Positions 42,770-55,450 of a stretch of 64,000 nt of DNA are shown here, piece by piece. How positions within the stretch are numbered: the stretch's first letter is position 1; every line of letters starts with the position of its first letter. This stretch comes from Tomocerus qinae. Lineage: Eukaryota; Arthropoda; Collembola; Entomobryomorpha; Tomoceridae. The notes beneath the pieces were generated by a model. The model was given only the letters and a program-made list of their open reading frames with translations. It searched no databases and was not told where the DNA came from. Location of the stretch: NCBI GenBank assembly GCA_020055645.1, contig CM034546.1:80848001-80912000 (forward strand), written 5' to 3'. The position numbers and the translations under genes were made by a program.

Positions 42770-44900
42770 GTCACGGTAACAATTGTTCGAAAATCTTTAT
42801 CCATAAAATAGAAATTAATATTAAAGTAACAGGAAACCAAAAATTTAATATTTTCCCACCAACATATCTACCTAACCAAATATAAATATCTTTGATGTAG
42901 TCTCCTACTCCTACTCCCCAACCAATCTGCCACCCCAAAAAATAGTTTTTATAAGCTCCACTTAATCTCAACTTTCCAACGCATTGACTTCCCTAACAAA
43001 AAGTAATTTCTATTTGCTAAATGATGTCTCCACTTCCTCACACAATGCCCACCCCCAGACCAAAGTTCTATGTATGCTCGATTACCTACCAAGTTCTACA
43101 ATCTACAAAATACTTGTTTTGAGCTCCATGCTATCTCCTCATCCATTTTCCAAAGCTACTACCAGCTACCAATGAATCAGTTTCATGTAGTCCCCAACTC
43201 GCACTCAATTGTCACCAAAGAAATTTTTATTAGTTCGGTAAACGTGTTTATATATCCAGGTTATCCCCACCTCCTAACCCTCCCTAATTTAGTAAGATCA
43301 ACGAATTTTTTAGCTCTCCGCTCCAGTCCCTCCCCCCAAATATATAAATTTAATCAGCCTCGTATATTTTCCATGTGATATCTGCCCTTCTTTTCTCCAC
43401 TGAAAACAAAAAAATTATATTACAGATCCGTTTCGCCCTCCACAACCACTTCCCACGCACTGGATTAATGTGGCCCAAGAACTGGATTAACGTGGATCCC
43501 AAAACTACACATTTTATGTCTTTTTCATTGTTCGACTAAATGAATAAGAGCAATTGTTTTACAACAAACTATAAGTTTCATATAGCCTCCAATTTTCACC
43601 AATTTTTTCCCCATTAAAATATATTTCTATTATTCTCTATATCTTATATTATTGTGTTGTCTCTTCTTCACTATTGATTCCACTCCTACTAAACAAAAAA
43701 AACAATTTTACTTGGGCCCAAAACTTAAACTCTCATTCCTTTTCCCTAAGTAAAAATAATATCAGCTTCAGGCTAATGTCTCCACCTTCCCAACCCATCC
43801 CACAAATTTTATCAGCTCCTTGCTTCAACTTCCCACTAATTTTCTTCACTCTAAATAATTTTTTATCAGTTCTACTAATAATTCTACTTCTCAAAACCTA
43901 ATCCTCAAACCAAAAATTCTCATTTTATCAGCTCCACGTATTCCCATTTTTCTACACATTCCTTTCTATGACCAAAATACGTTTTTATGAGTTCCACATA
44001 GTCTTTACTTCCCCACCCTTGCCACTCCTCTAAACAAAAAAATATAAACTTCACGTAGTCCCCATTTCCCCACCCATATCCCTCCTACAACCCAAAAAAT
44101 ATTTTTATTCGTATTTTTATTAGCTCCAAGTAGTTCCCACTTCCCCGCCCATCCCCCTGCCACAAACCATAAAAATATTTTTATTAGCTCCAATTAGTCT
44201 CCTCTTCCCAACCCTTTTCACTGCCTTAAACAAAAAAACTTAGTAGTCTTTACATGCCCACCCTTTCCTCTCCCCTAAACAAAAATAATTTATAAGCTCC
44301 ACGTAGTCTCCACTTCCCCAACCATTCCCCTCCCTTAAACAAAAAAAGTTTTATAAGCTCCACATAGTCTCCACTGGCCCGCCCATTCCCCTCCCACAAA
44401 TCAAAAAAAGATTTTTATTAGCTCCATGTAGTCTCCACTTCCCTACCCATTCCCCTCCCCTAAACAAAAAAGTTTTATAAGCTCCACATAGTCCCCACTG
44501 GCCCGACCATTACTCTCCCACAAACCAAAAAAAGATTTTTGTTAGCTCCACGTAATCTTCACTCAGGGCCGCAGTCAGAAAAAAATTTCGGGAGGGGCAC
44601 CAAGAAAAAATTAGCTCATTTTCGCGCGAAAATTTTAGCGATTTTTTGCGATTTTAGACAAAAATTTCTTTATTTTTCTCGATTTCGGGGGGGGGGGGGG
44701 CACGTGCCCCGGTGCCCCCCCTCGCTGCGGCCCTGTCTCCACTTCCCCACCCATTCCCCTCCCCTAAACAAAAAAGTTTTATAAGCTCCACATAGTCCCC
44801 ACTGGCCCGACCATTATTCTCCCACAAACCAAAAATAAAGATCCACGTAATCTCCACTTCCCCACCCATTCCCCGCCCCAAAACAAAAATGATTTTTTCA
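42770..44900. repeat. Degenerate 60-65-bp minisatellite, ~2.1 kb
   Basis: A C/T-rich unit approximating ttttataagctccacatagtctccacttcccc...cattcccctccc...aaacaaaaaa recurs with a 60-65-bp period. It is clearest from 43980 to 44900 and more decayed from 42800. Strand asymmetry is strong (very few G on the plus strand). It lies in the presumed intron between the chitin-synthase-like tail exons and has received a MITE. Confidence 0.8.
44564..44735. mobile_element. hAT-type MITE, CAGGGCCGCAGC family, copy 5
   Basis: A 172-bp element with termini cagggccgcagt and gctgcggccctg. It is flanked by tcttcact (44556-44563) and tctccact (44736-44743), an 8-bp duplication with one mismatch in the minisatellite sequence. 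The interior matches copy 4 in reverse orientation. Confidence 0.87.
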
Positions 44901-45135
44901 TCAACCCAGTTGTACAACATTTGCGTAATTTAATATATAGAGCTTACACCTCTAACGGAGGCCTAAAATATATATGCATGTATGTGCACATTTCTCATGT
45001 TGTAGGGGAATATGAGATACTAGTTGAATCCTAGCACACAAAGTGTGCTAGAAAATGTTGCAATCAGTAATTTTCTAGCGACTGCGCATTGGCCCGAATT
45101 TCATAGACCGTTGATTGGACTCAGTAGTCTAGGCT

Positions 45136-45241
45136 TTGCTCATTAATTACAAAATATTACCCTTGCTCATTAGTTACAAAATATTACCCTTGCTCATTAG
45201 TTACAAAATATTACCCTTGCTCATTAGTTACAAAATATTAC
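45136..45241. repeat. 27-bp tandem repeat x 4
   Basis: The unit cttgctcattagttacaaaatattacc repeats four times; the first copy has one substitution (ttaattac). Confidence 0.9.
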
Positions 45242-45655
45242 AGACATATATACAAACATTTATTCAAGAATAGTGAAAGAATCCCATGCGCATGCTCCAG
45301 TTTATGTTTATGTAGAGTAAAGATGATACAGCTGCCATCTCTTGTTCTGTTCTGTTATTTATTCGCTCGGCTTGGTCTATTCACTGCATTGCATTTCTTC
45401 CAATCCCAATAGCCTGTATCTCCCAACCAACAACCTTCCTTACTACGCACACATTGCCTGCTATAACTTCAGCCCTCTCCTCCTCCAAACTCGCGCATGA
45501 TCAGAAGGCAAAAGGCTTCCGCACAGCCCGAAATTAATGATGTAGATTTTTAATATGATGTACGGAAAATGAATAAAATAATGTATTTGAATAATTTAGG
45601 TACTTATGCCAAGAAAATAGAATATTAGGGGACAAATAAAAATCAACCTTTGAAG

Positions 45656-45846
45656 CACTCCAACGAATGCGTGAAACATTTATAACGGAATCAGAAGCAA
45701 GAAAATCGGATAATTTTCTAAATTCCATGCACAATGAAGTTGAAACAGAACCTACACTTTCCACTAGTCAAGCCTTACAAAGAGAATTGCAGGCCCGAAA
45801 AATAACTTCCAATCATTCTGAAAGTGAAAGCTATAAGTTATTTTAA
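45656..45846 (+). CDS. Possible terminal exon of the chitin-synthase-like gene
   Basis: After an AG at 45654-45655 an open frame of 63 codons runs to TAA. Its composition is clearly coding-like and polar (LQRMRETFITESEARKSD, then LQRELQARKITSN, ending SYKLF). Its two-base start phase complements the donor at 42725. The acceptor has a weak pyrimidine tract. The link to chitin synthase is by order and phase, not by recognised sequence. Confidence 0.35.
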
Positions 45847-46891
45847 AAGGTTTCAAAACGTATTCTATGATAATATATAATTTGAATATCAACATGATTA
45901 AGATTGTTATATACGATAATGTTTTTACCTCAGAACGCTACCAAAATGTTGAAAACTGGAGAGGAATTAATTAAAGGGACAGATAATATACTATATTAAG
46001 TATCTAAATAAATATATTTGATTTTTGAAATGATATAAATCCTAAATTTTAAATTCTAAAATCACCGTGAATATGAAATGGTCTGTGTAAGTTTAAGTGC
46101 AACAAAATAAAATTTTCAGAAAATGCTAGAAAATTATAATCTCTATTTTATAATCGTAGACTTGATAAAGCAATAAATTTACCTACCTATATATCTATGT
46201 ATGTATGTTTGTATGTATGTCTGGTAGGGCGATCGTAAAAGTAAAATTTGCATGTCATGAAATTTGGAAATGAGTGTTGAAAGTAGAATAAGCCGAGGCT
46301 CTAGCAGTATACCAAAATTAAAATAGAATTGTTTCATAATATGCACATTTTGTACAATGCAACTTTCAGAAGTATCAGCTGAGTTAAAAGTGTTTTGCTT
46401 TGTTGTGAAGTGTTTTTACTGCATACACTGTTTACATTTTGCACTTTCAATTCCTTCTTTGGTGAGTTTTGACGAAAACACAAACTACCGAATTCACTTC
46501 CGTATGCCTGTCAAAAGAAATACTCATTTTTTAATCTGAAAATTATCAACTGCGTATTCATACTTACACGTCCTGAAGACTGAAACTGCTGCTGAAACGG
46601 ATTAAACGTATGGTAAAATTTAATTTGTACACTTTAAATAAGATCTGAAAAAGTAGGTTTCATGTTATTTATTTGAAACCAATTGTTATTTGTAATTTTA
46701 GCTTATAATAATTTCCATTGTATTTGAATAATATTTTCTGCATTTAAAAGTCGTAGTGTATTTTCTGCACAATAAAGAAGATTCAATGTGTTTACTATTG
46801 GCTAATGACTTTCCAACAAATTATCGAATAATTATGTATATAATAATTACATATTATAATTATAATTACATATAATGTAAAAAGTATAGAT
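45847..46891. other. AT-rich non-coding stretch
   Basis: No supported gene. 46150-46230 carries the tcgtagacttgataaagcaat repeat phrase (also at 54270) followed by a short gtat microsatellite. Confidence 0.4.
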
Positions 46892-47479
46892 ATGCACCAA
46901 AAATTTGGTGTATATGATGGGTTTGCTAGGTTCGTTCCTTTGCTGGGTTCACAGGTTTATAATATATTTGTAATAATTTGTTTCATTTCGGAGCCATTTT
47001 TGATCAATTTTGACCAAATATGCATCCATAAAACCTCAGCCATTCATGAATACAGTTTTGTATGCATACCTCACGCTTCACAATACAGTACAGCAAGCCC
47101 TAGCCCCCTTTTTGCATCCATAGAAAGTTGGAGGGTAACGAAAACTACATATAAAACCGGTTCATTATACTTTTTGTTGGCTTCCTATTTCATTGTAACG
47201 AACAGACGTCCGACAATTGTTATCAACGACGTCAAACGTCGTGTTTCTTTAGCAGTAGAGACTAAAATGAATGCTTTCAAAACTTCTACCAGCATAGTTT
47301 CTTATATTATTAAATCGAATAAAATTTCAGCTACTTTTATCCGTGATATATTTCGTTTCGTATTTGGATACATTTCGTTACGCAAATATTATATTATTAC
47401 AAGTTTATGTGTCACTAAAATTTGGATTAGATTAAATACTATACAAATGTTGTGGAACTGCTGTTATGTACAAATGTGA
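46892..47479 (+). CDS. Hypothetical 195-codon ORF
   Basis: An open frame with several hydrophobic stretches (VYNIFVIICFISEPFLI, SLYFLLASYFIV) and a basic C-terminal half. It lies just beyond the 3' end of the antisense TCP11-family gene, in DNA of low complexity. No motif is recognised, and chance or a transposon remnant is possible. Confidence 0.2.
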   Translation: MHQKFGVYDGFARFVPLLGSQVYNIFVIICFISEPFLINFDQICIHKTSAIHEYSFVCIPHASQYSTASPSPLFASIESWRVTKTTYKTGSLYFLLASYFIVTNRRPTIVINDVKRRVSLAVETKMNAFKTSTSIVSYIIKSNKISATFIRDIFRFVFGYISLRKYYIITSLCVTKIWIRLNTIQMLWNCCYVQM

Positions 47480-47513
47480 GGAATCAATAATATATAATAT
47501 ATAGATGATGTGT

Positions 47514-50500
47514 TTAATTATTTTTGCCCTGCTCCCCAGGACACAATTTCCCACTTTTTTCGACAAATTTCTCCATTTCATGTTTCTGGAGGATCATGGT
47601 TTCTCTTTCAGTAGCCTCCAGAAAGTCATAAACTTTATCCTTAGCAGATTTCAATTTGGCTTCTTCCGCTTCTGCAATGGCCTTAGCCTTAACGTAAGCT
47701 TCCATGACCTCGTCGTCAATTTTGAGTTCTTGGTCAGAGGATTTGCGTTCTTCTTTTGATTGTCGCCAATGTTTATAAATAGCTTCTTTTCGCAAAATCC
47801 AATGGTTCTTCCAGTTGACACCTTCAATATCTTCAACGTCTAACCAGCTGATCGATTCTTTAACCTTGAGCTTAGGGTTACACACACGAGGTGTATCGCT
47901 ACAGTACTTCAAAAGGTCTTCGTATTCAAGAACCATTTTATTCAGGAGGGGGTGTGCAAATCTGAAGAAGTCTGGAACATTTGAGCTTAGCAGGTATGGA
48001 TTCGTTCGATTTTGCAAGAATTGCGGAGCATATTGGTGGACTTCTTCATCAGGGAATCTATCTTCATGCAAGAACGAAGGAAGAAAAGAACTCATATTCA
48101 TGAACGAGCTGGACCCGGCTGCTGAAGTATCATCATCATTGTCATATGTTGGGGATACTTTCACATCTCCTGGGGTGGTTTTTGTCATCGGCTCTGGGTG
48201 TTTCCCAATTTGTTTCAAAAAGTTAATATAATTTTCAGATTCCGAAGCGGGAATAGTTGGAGTTTCCGAATCGTCTTCAGAATCTATATCGTCGGGAAGT
48301 TGCGAGTTGGAATTTACATCCATAGAGACGTCGCTGAGGGATGACAGACTGCCAGTACCAAATGAAGACAGATAATTTGAAGCAGATGGAGTCCAAGTAA
48401 TGGCAGGGGACCCGGGACAATTAAAAAGAGAAGATGCGCTTTCATGACGGCCAAAGTTATCAGGGATATTTAAATCATCCTCTGGCAGTTGAAGAGGGGA
48501 AGTTTTTCTCCCTTGTGATGGAGCGACGGATATAATCTTCTCAGCTTCGACTACTTCTGCAACACTCAATTGCTTGGACGTTGTAGGCACAATTTTAATA
48601 TTTGAATTAGCCCCCGATAGCTTTTTTACTTCCTGAGCAGGGTCGCTAGTTTCTGGAGAAATGTTAGTCACTGACACTTTCGAAGCATTCTGAGCAGGAC
48701 TATTCGCTTTAGGGCTACCTTTAGTGTTTTCAGACACTGAGATCTTGGAAACGTAAGAAGCGGGGTCACTCGTCTTTGGAGAATCTCTAGCTTCAATTAT
48801 TGAATGCTTAGAAGCGTTCTCAAACTGTTCACTACGTTCCGGAGTAATTCTAAATTGAACAGTCTTCTGAATCGCGGAACCGTTTTGTGGAGCAGGAGAC
48901 AGATTAAATCCTCTTTGAACTGACGCAGTATTGGATGGTACAACTGATGGATTTTCACTGGGCTGAGTCGCATCCTGTAGAGGGGGAGCCAAGATTTTCA
49001 GAATGTCTACGTCGATTTGTCCTGAAACAATGCTGTGGGATGGGAGAATTGATGGCAACTTGTCCTTGGCCGTGGCAATATCTGACATTGGGACACCAAA
49101 TTTTAAATTGTTTTTCGATGGTTCAGGCTTACTTTCTGGAGTGAATCCAGGAAGCGGTTCTTTTGCCATACTAGTACTTGATCGGTGAGTTTGTTTTAAT
49201 TTATTGAGATAGTGAAGGTATGCGTGATCCTTAATATTGTTATTAAAAGTGGTATTTGGCAGTTTTCCTTCAATAATGTCACAGTAGATATCATTGTATG
49301 CATTCCGGTTATGTAGAACAATTCGGCAGAATTCAGTGGCGCTCAGTTCAACTTCGACTTTAATTGAAGATAATCCAGAAATAAGCGGAACTTTGTACCT
49401 GGACTCTGCGAAAACACTCTCTTCGATGTACTGTATAGTTTTCATCACTGCGAAAACATAATTAGAAAAAACACTTAGTAAATATTAAATGCAGATTATC
49501 GTTAAAAAATTGGCAATAGAATTAAGGAGGGACTCCACGAACGCCTGCATAGCAACCACAGCCACACTGGCCTATCTAAATGCATGTTAAAAAATGTTTT
49601 ACATCCGGCTTTATTCTTCCTCAAGGATAAGCCCGAATTTTATGGGACTTACATTTTTGGAATCCAGGAATATCCAGTAACAGATTCTATAATTCTGATG
49701 TTTGATATTGTTCCTTTAAATGGTTTAAAAAAACAAATTCCTAAAAATGGAACAATTTAAATTTTTTTAGGAATTTGATTTTTTTTAAACTATTTAAAGC
49801 AACAATATCAAGCATCTGAATTATAGAATCTGTTATTGGATATTCCTGGATTCCAAATCAGTAAGTACTATCATAATCAACTGCTTGGTTCGGGAGGAAT
49901 TTCGTAAAATTTAACGACAGTTTTAACATGCATTTTGATACTCCCTTGTGGTTGCTATGTATTTGTGGAGTCCATACTTAAGCTTGGGTAGATTCAAAAC
50001 TTACTCAATAAAGACCGGGTTTTGTTATTTGGATGAAGAACACCTTTCACAGCCTGTCGTAATGAATTGGCAACATCTTCCGGCAGCAACTGGGATTCAA
50101 AAGAGTGGAGTTGTTTAGCAACAACCCGAACTGCTTCTTCAGCACAGGCCAACGCGTCTTCAGCGATTAGACTAGAAAATAGACAGTTAGTTTTTCTCTT
50201 TAACTTAACTTTGAGCCTGACGTAGCATAAACTTACGCTACGTTTACGTCGAACAGTTTGTGATTTTCCGTAAGTATTAGATTGCGTAAAATGATGCCGC
50301 AAATTTTAAATTATTTTACAAAAGTTTGAAATGTACCATTACGAAATAAAAGGCTGGAAGCATCTGAAATGAACTGCCGCGGATTGTGTTGTAAGGCGCA
50401 TTTTAACAGGGCTATATCTTTGCAAATAGTGAAAACAAACCTATGTTTATCTCCATTCTACAAAAATAAATGGGTATACATTCCAGAAAACCATATTTTT

Positions 50501-52869
50501 AGATTTAATGGACATCTAGAATTGGTTAACTGCTGAATGTCTAATGTGCTTCCATGCAGCCTTTCGATTCATAACAAATCATTTTTCAATTCACTTTATC
50601 CGTGAAAAATGAATTGGTTAATTGCTTTAATTTTAATTTACCGTTTTTGAATAATTTTAACTTGTTGATTTGACGTTTCAGCCTTTTTCATCGTGATGAC
50701 TTGAAAAACAATTAGTTTTTTTGTTTTTGTAACTTGTAACAGTTTCAGTATAGTTGTAGCTTGTAAAAATAGCAATGTGCGCTTTTAATTTTTGCCGGCA
50801 GACTAAATCCTGAGAGTCTTACTTACGATCTTAAGTCTCAAACGTAGTGTAGCCATTTTTACGCGACGTAAGGCGATTTTTTTGGCGTAGTGTTGGACTC
50901 TTGCGGAAAAAGGCAGGAGCTTAACGTAAAATTTACGCTATGTCAGGCTCAAAGTTAAGTTAAGGAAAAAAACTAACTGTCTAATAATGATTAAATTGAA
51001 AGGACCAATAATAAAAAAGGATACTACTGAAATAATTTTTGCCCATACTCATTATCGGCCATATGCTTCAAAGGGAGAAGTACTTTGAATCGGTGGTCTA
51101 AATCCCTCCTGAGAGTATTGTATATGACGTAATAATTCCGGACAAAAAGCGGTTTGCACATTTCAATTACTGAAATTGACATAGCACCAAAAATTGTTGC
51201 CCTTTTGACAACTCGGGAGACATTGGCCAGTCGCATACCATCTAACGCCAAAGTCTGGAAGTATTAACAGTACGTGAAATTTTAAAATCTCTACAGAAAA
51301 TTCCTTAAACGTACATTAAATGAAATATATGTAATTTAATTGACAATCTACCTCTGGCCATGGATGTTGGTAGTTCCACGTTATAATTTCACCAAAAGCT
51401 TTAGCAATTGTGGTGGGAGTGTCACGTCCTTCTATTTTGTGGCGCAACAACCACTGCCGGGTGCTATGCAATCCATCACGGGTCAAGTCGTATTCTAGTT
51501 CCAAATATTCGACGAACTTTTGTCTTTCGTACGTAATACAGTGCTCCATTATTTTAGGGCGGTATTTTGAAATCAAAAAATTAGACATATCCAATTTTAG
51601 CATTTCCAGAACATTAAACACATGACTAAAAATTTCGGAAGGTTTCTTAAGTCGTTTAATAACATTCACTTGCTCTTCTCGAGATTGGGGACAAAGTCTT
51701 GTTAGGCAATCAATAATGAATTTGACGGATTCCTAGAAATATATAACATTAAAATAAAATGCTAAATAAAAGTCCTTATTTATTACCTTTAAATGACCGA
51801 ATACTGCTTAAATTGAAAATAGAACAACAAATTACCTCAAATTCGAATTCTTCTTTCTCTATCTCTTTCTTGATATTTACGATATCCAGATTATCTTCAA
51901 TGCGCAAACGGATAGCTCCATTATGTGGTAGAAGTAGCGAAAGCAATTTCTAAGAACACGATAATATAATTAATGAGCAACCATTAACAATAATCAGCAG
52001 TATCAAAATGTAATATTAATATTTCCAACATTATTGAATAACGAATGAAAAAATTTAAAATAAAACTTATAAATACTTCTCTAATTTCTTCTAAAACTAT
52101 CAATGCATGATCATAAATTGGAGGATCATGTTTTAAGTCTTCATCTACCAAATCCCAAAATGTTTTCCTCATCATGTCCGTCACACGGGTCTCCATTCTG
52201 ATCAAAATCATCAAGACAATTGTAACTGACAATGTGACAATAATACATTGAGCAAAAATACAATAGTTCAAGCCATTAAAATAAGACTGATTTACGTGTC
52301 TATTTTCTCGGTAGGTTTTAGCCGGTAGTTGTTATTAATACATATTTCATGGGCTGTGTGCAGGTTAGTAAAAGCAGTCATTGCATTAGCCAATACACCT
52401 TGTTGAATCTGGGGATCAACATCTGATAGCATTGGAACTGGTGCTTTCTTCAGAACATCCTTGGAAATTGTCGAAAATCCATAAAAGCGTTTTGTGAAGT
52501 CAGACCCAAATCTCTTCGTCAGGACTTCCGAATATGTTTGCGGTTCACTGATCAGTCGTCCATCTAACAATGCTTTTTCAAGCATTTCTTTATCTTCACG
52601 AAATTCTTTCCTGTAAATTCAAAGCAAATTGCAAGCACAACAATACAACAATATTAACAAAAGTTTGTTCAAAGTTGAAAGTTCAAATATTGAACATTGA
52701 GTAAAGTCAAAATCCAAAAAATGGTCAAATAGCTAATTTACACTGCCTCTTCAATAGCTTTTTTCGTTTGTTCCATCACGTAAGATCTTTTGTCTTGCTC
52801 TTTGATATTTGCCCCTATACGAGGATGTGTAAGATTAATTTTCTGGTTATACTCCCTATCTTCTTCCAT
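47514..52869 (-). CDS. TCP11-family protein with long C-terminal extension, eight exons
   Basis: Exons on the minus strand: 52869-52742, 52610-52296, 52197-52077, 51949-51836, 51732-51352, 51254-51025, 50171-50005 and 49447-47514. Every junction is GT-AG and the phases agree, giving 1,129 codons plus stop. Residues ~149-430 match the T-complex protein 11 family: FWDLVDEDLKHDPP, HALIVLEEIRE, LLSLLLPHN, IFSHVFNVLEMLKLDMSNFLI and YERQKFVEYL. In vertebrates TCP11 and TCP11L1/2 are linked to sperm function and cytoplasmic signalling. The last exon (486-1129) adds a serine/proline-rich disordered region and a charged helical end (about 1050-1129, EAEEAKLKSAKDKVYDF). Known TCP11-like proteins are roughly 500 residues, so the extension is unusual. 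A non-coding 5' exon ends at 52985. Confidence 0.9.
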
Positions 52870-53199
52870 TGCTATCAAGGTATCTATACTAAACACAAAA
52901 AAACAGGCCACTTTCAATATTGGATTACTCTTATGACATTACCGCTGAAAACCAACAAAAATTATCTTCGATTTTACCACCTACCTTCTTGATCGAAATC
53001 ACAAGTTGATAAGTGGGTAGAAAAAGTAAAATAGTTGTTTACTGTCGTCTGATAAATATACAATCAAAATTAATAAGTAAATGCACTGAAAATTTCAACA
53101 ATAATCGATAGCTAGTAACCGATTGCCAATCCAATGTGCAGTTGAATTTTACAAAGAAAATCGACCGAAATGAAGTGACTAAGTGTGAAGTGACCAACA

Positions 53200-53403
53200 A
53201 TGAACAACGATATGGGAAAATCAACAAGGAAAAAAACAAAGAAGTTCCAAGGTGAACATGCTAATGCTAGATGGCATATTATGGCTAACTTAACAATGAC
53301 GAGTGGATACATCCATTATTTCAGGATATTTTTAACTTTAATGCCTACATCAATTTCTTTTACTGCTTTGTTAGTTGTTTTTGTTGTAGTAGTCGAATCT
53401 TAA
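53200..53403 (+). CDS. Small tail-anchored-like protein, hypothetical
   Basis: Sixty-seven codons: a basic N-terminus (MGKSTRKKTKKFQ from residue 5), a middle with HIMANLTMTSG, and a strongly hydrophobic C-terminus (SFTALLVVFVVVV). This resembles a tail-anchored or single-pass protein. It starts ~215 bp from the 5' exon of the TCP11-family gene in divergent orientation, so a shared promoter is plausible. An acceptor-like catccattatttcag inside the frame warns that the model could be spliced differently. No family is recognised. Confidence 0.35.
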   Translation: MNNDMGKSTRKKTKKFQGEHANARWHIMANLTMTSGYIHYFRIFLTLMPTSISFTALLVVFVVVVES

Positions 53404-54042
53404 ACAATATCTCCTAAGGTTTGAAATAATAATGAATATGGTTCACCGATTTAATACTAATAAACGTTTCTCACAATTTCAGGATAACGCAGACATATAT
53501 GAGAGACATTTTAATACCTATTTATTATTAATTTGGGGACCGGCCGCCAATTGCGAGAAACCTGTAGTGTGATACGAATATTTTTAATCTTACCATGTTT
53601 TGAGTAATCAAATAATTTCATCAGTTATACACTTACGTTTTATAATTTATTGAATTTGGGACCAAAAACCGTAGAATTGGCAGCTTAAAATTATATTAAT
53701 TGTATTTTCAATGAACATATTAAATTAATTATTTAAATATATATACGTACTATTAAGCTGTGTTTAGGTCTTGTGAAAAGATTTGGATTGCGACTTTCAA
53801 GGGATTGTTCATATACAAATACAGTTTACCGCGCGAGGGCTTTTTGAATTTGAGCTTCCCGCGCTATGTGAACGGCTCCTTGAAATTCGCAATCTAAATC
53901 TTTTCCCAAAGTATACTGGGGGCTTTATTATTCTGATATCTGAACTACAAAAAAATAAATTTACTTCCCCCTAACAGTATGTTATGGCTAATTTTAACAT
54001 TTCAATCACATAAATAAAATTATTTCCAACTATGTTTCAACT
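53404..54042. other. Non-coding stretch with a foldback
   Basis: An inverted repeat lies at about 53773-53911 (gaaaagatttggattgcgactttcaagg against ccttgaaattcgcaatctaaatctttt). No gene is seen. Confidence 0.45.
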
Positions 54043-54785
54043 ATGTATGTATGTCTCTATGTAACTGTATTTTATGCCATGGACTTTGCGGCTTTTTTGT
54101 TGCAATGCGCAAGAGCGAAGCGCGTATGCATAACAATAAGTCCACCACGGGTTAACAGTAAACACTTAATAGGTAACTGTATTTCGAAATTAACTAATAC
54201 ACATGATTATGCTGGATTCCTACCTTTCGAAATAGAGTCACGCATGCTGGGGGCTACTATCTGTACATTATAATCGATCGTAGACTTGATAAAGCAATAC
54301 ATTTACCTCTGACATATAGATGTCTGTACGTGTGGTAGGTAGGGAGTAGAGAGAACCTAGGAGACCTGCATATATTACGTAACGCAAAACCCCCTCCCCC
54401 ATGCACACAGGCCACTATAGTACACTACAATCGTCATTGACAGATATTGTGGCAAAATGCTTATAAGTTGAGCTGCCAGGAGTCCAAATGTCATTCCATC
54501 ATATCAATAAAATAATTAAAATATTAAAAATAAAGTCCATAGTTCACACAACAGTCACCATAGTAAGTAAGTAAGTAAGTAATTGCTTTATTGTCAAACG
54601 ATTTCAATTCAAATTAAAAAAATTAAAATGTTTTCCAAAAAGGGACGCTAAAAAGGGACACCATGTAACATAGCCGACATTTAATTATAAACACCTAGAA
54701 AAATACTTCAAAATAGGCAATTTCCCTAAAAGCAAAATGTGCAAGCTCAATTCCTCTAAACCACCGTAATGAGTCGTTTCGTATT
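54043..54785. repeat. Dispersed repeat remnants and TAAG-repeat tail
   Basis: 54265-54410 shares tcgtagacttgataaagcaat and ctaggagacctgcatatattacgtaac phrases with 46150, 60700 and 21300. At 54561-54590 a (taag)n run followed by attgctttattgtc looks like the reverse of a non-LTR retrotransposon 3' tail. No gene is seen. Confidence 0.45.
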
Positions 54786-55450
54786 ATTATAATATCAAAA
54801 TAATAATAGAAATTTACTTAAGAAGGTTGAATGGCGAGTGGTGATCTAATGGAAATGATTAGCTAAAGGGGATATTTCGTAATGATCGTATTAAATAGCA
54901 ATTCAGAACTTCGTATCCAAATTCGTTCAACTATGTCGACAAACTTATTCAACATTTTTTAGTAGAGCTGGGTTTACTTTTCACTACCTTTTTACTACCC
55001 TTGATTCCTTTGTGCCAGCTTGCACACCTTTTTGTAGATTAAATGACAGTACTGGGAGTCACTATTTATTCTTTAAAAATATTTATTCGTTAGTTGTACT
55101 CTTGGGATTTGTATTTTTTTCCGAAAATCCCACGGGGAATTAAATTTTTCTGATTTTATGAGTAAGCTTTTTGGTTACTTAGTGGGAGTTTTTTCGAAAA
55201 TAGACTTTTATTGTTCCCTGTATCTGATGCTACAATATACAGTTATTATTTTGGTGTTGGAAATTCTATTTTATCAGGAAGTTGTGGCTGCAGCTAATTT
55301 TTCTTATCACTGAAGAAATAAAAATATATTAATTTAAATATACTTTGTATTTACAAAGTTACCATAATAATAACCTAATGGAATGTTTTCAAAATTGTTT
55401 TGGGTCGCCTGCTGAATTTCTATTGAGTGCTAGGTTTGCCACTTAGCTGG
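54786..55450 (-). repeat. ~950-bp dispersed repeat, copy 2 (inverted, shorter)
   Basis: It reads in reverse complement through the same phrases as 18328-19283, from agctgggttcac back to tattattataatatca. It lacks the MITEs present in copy 1, which gives an empty-site comparison. Confidence 0.55.

Noticed and set aside
47815-48231. Plus-strand 138-codon frame
   Set aside because: It is antisense to the well-supported last exon of the TCP11-family gene.
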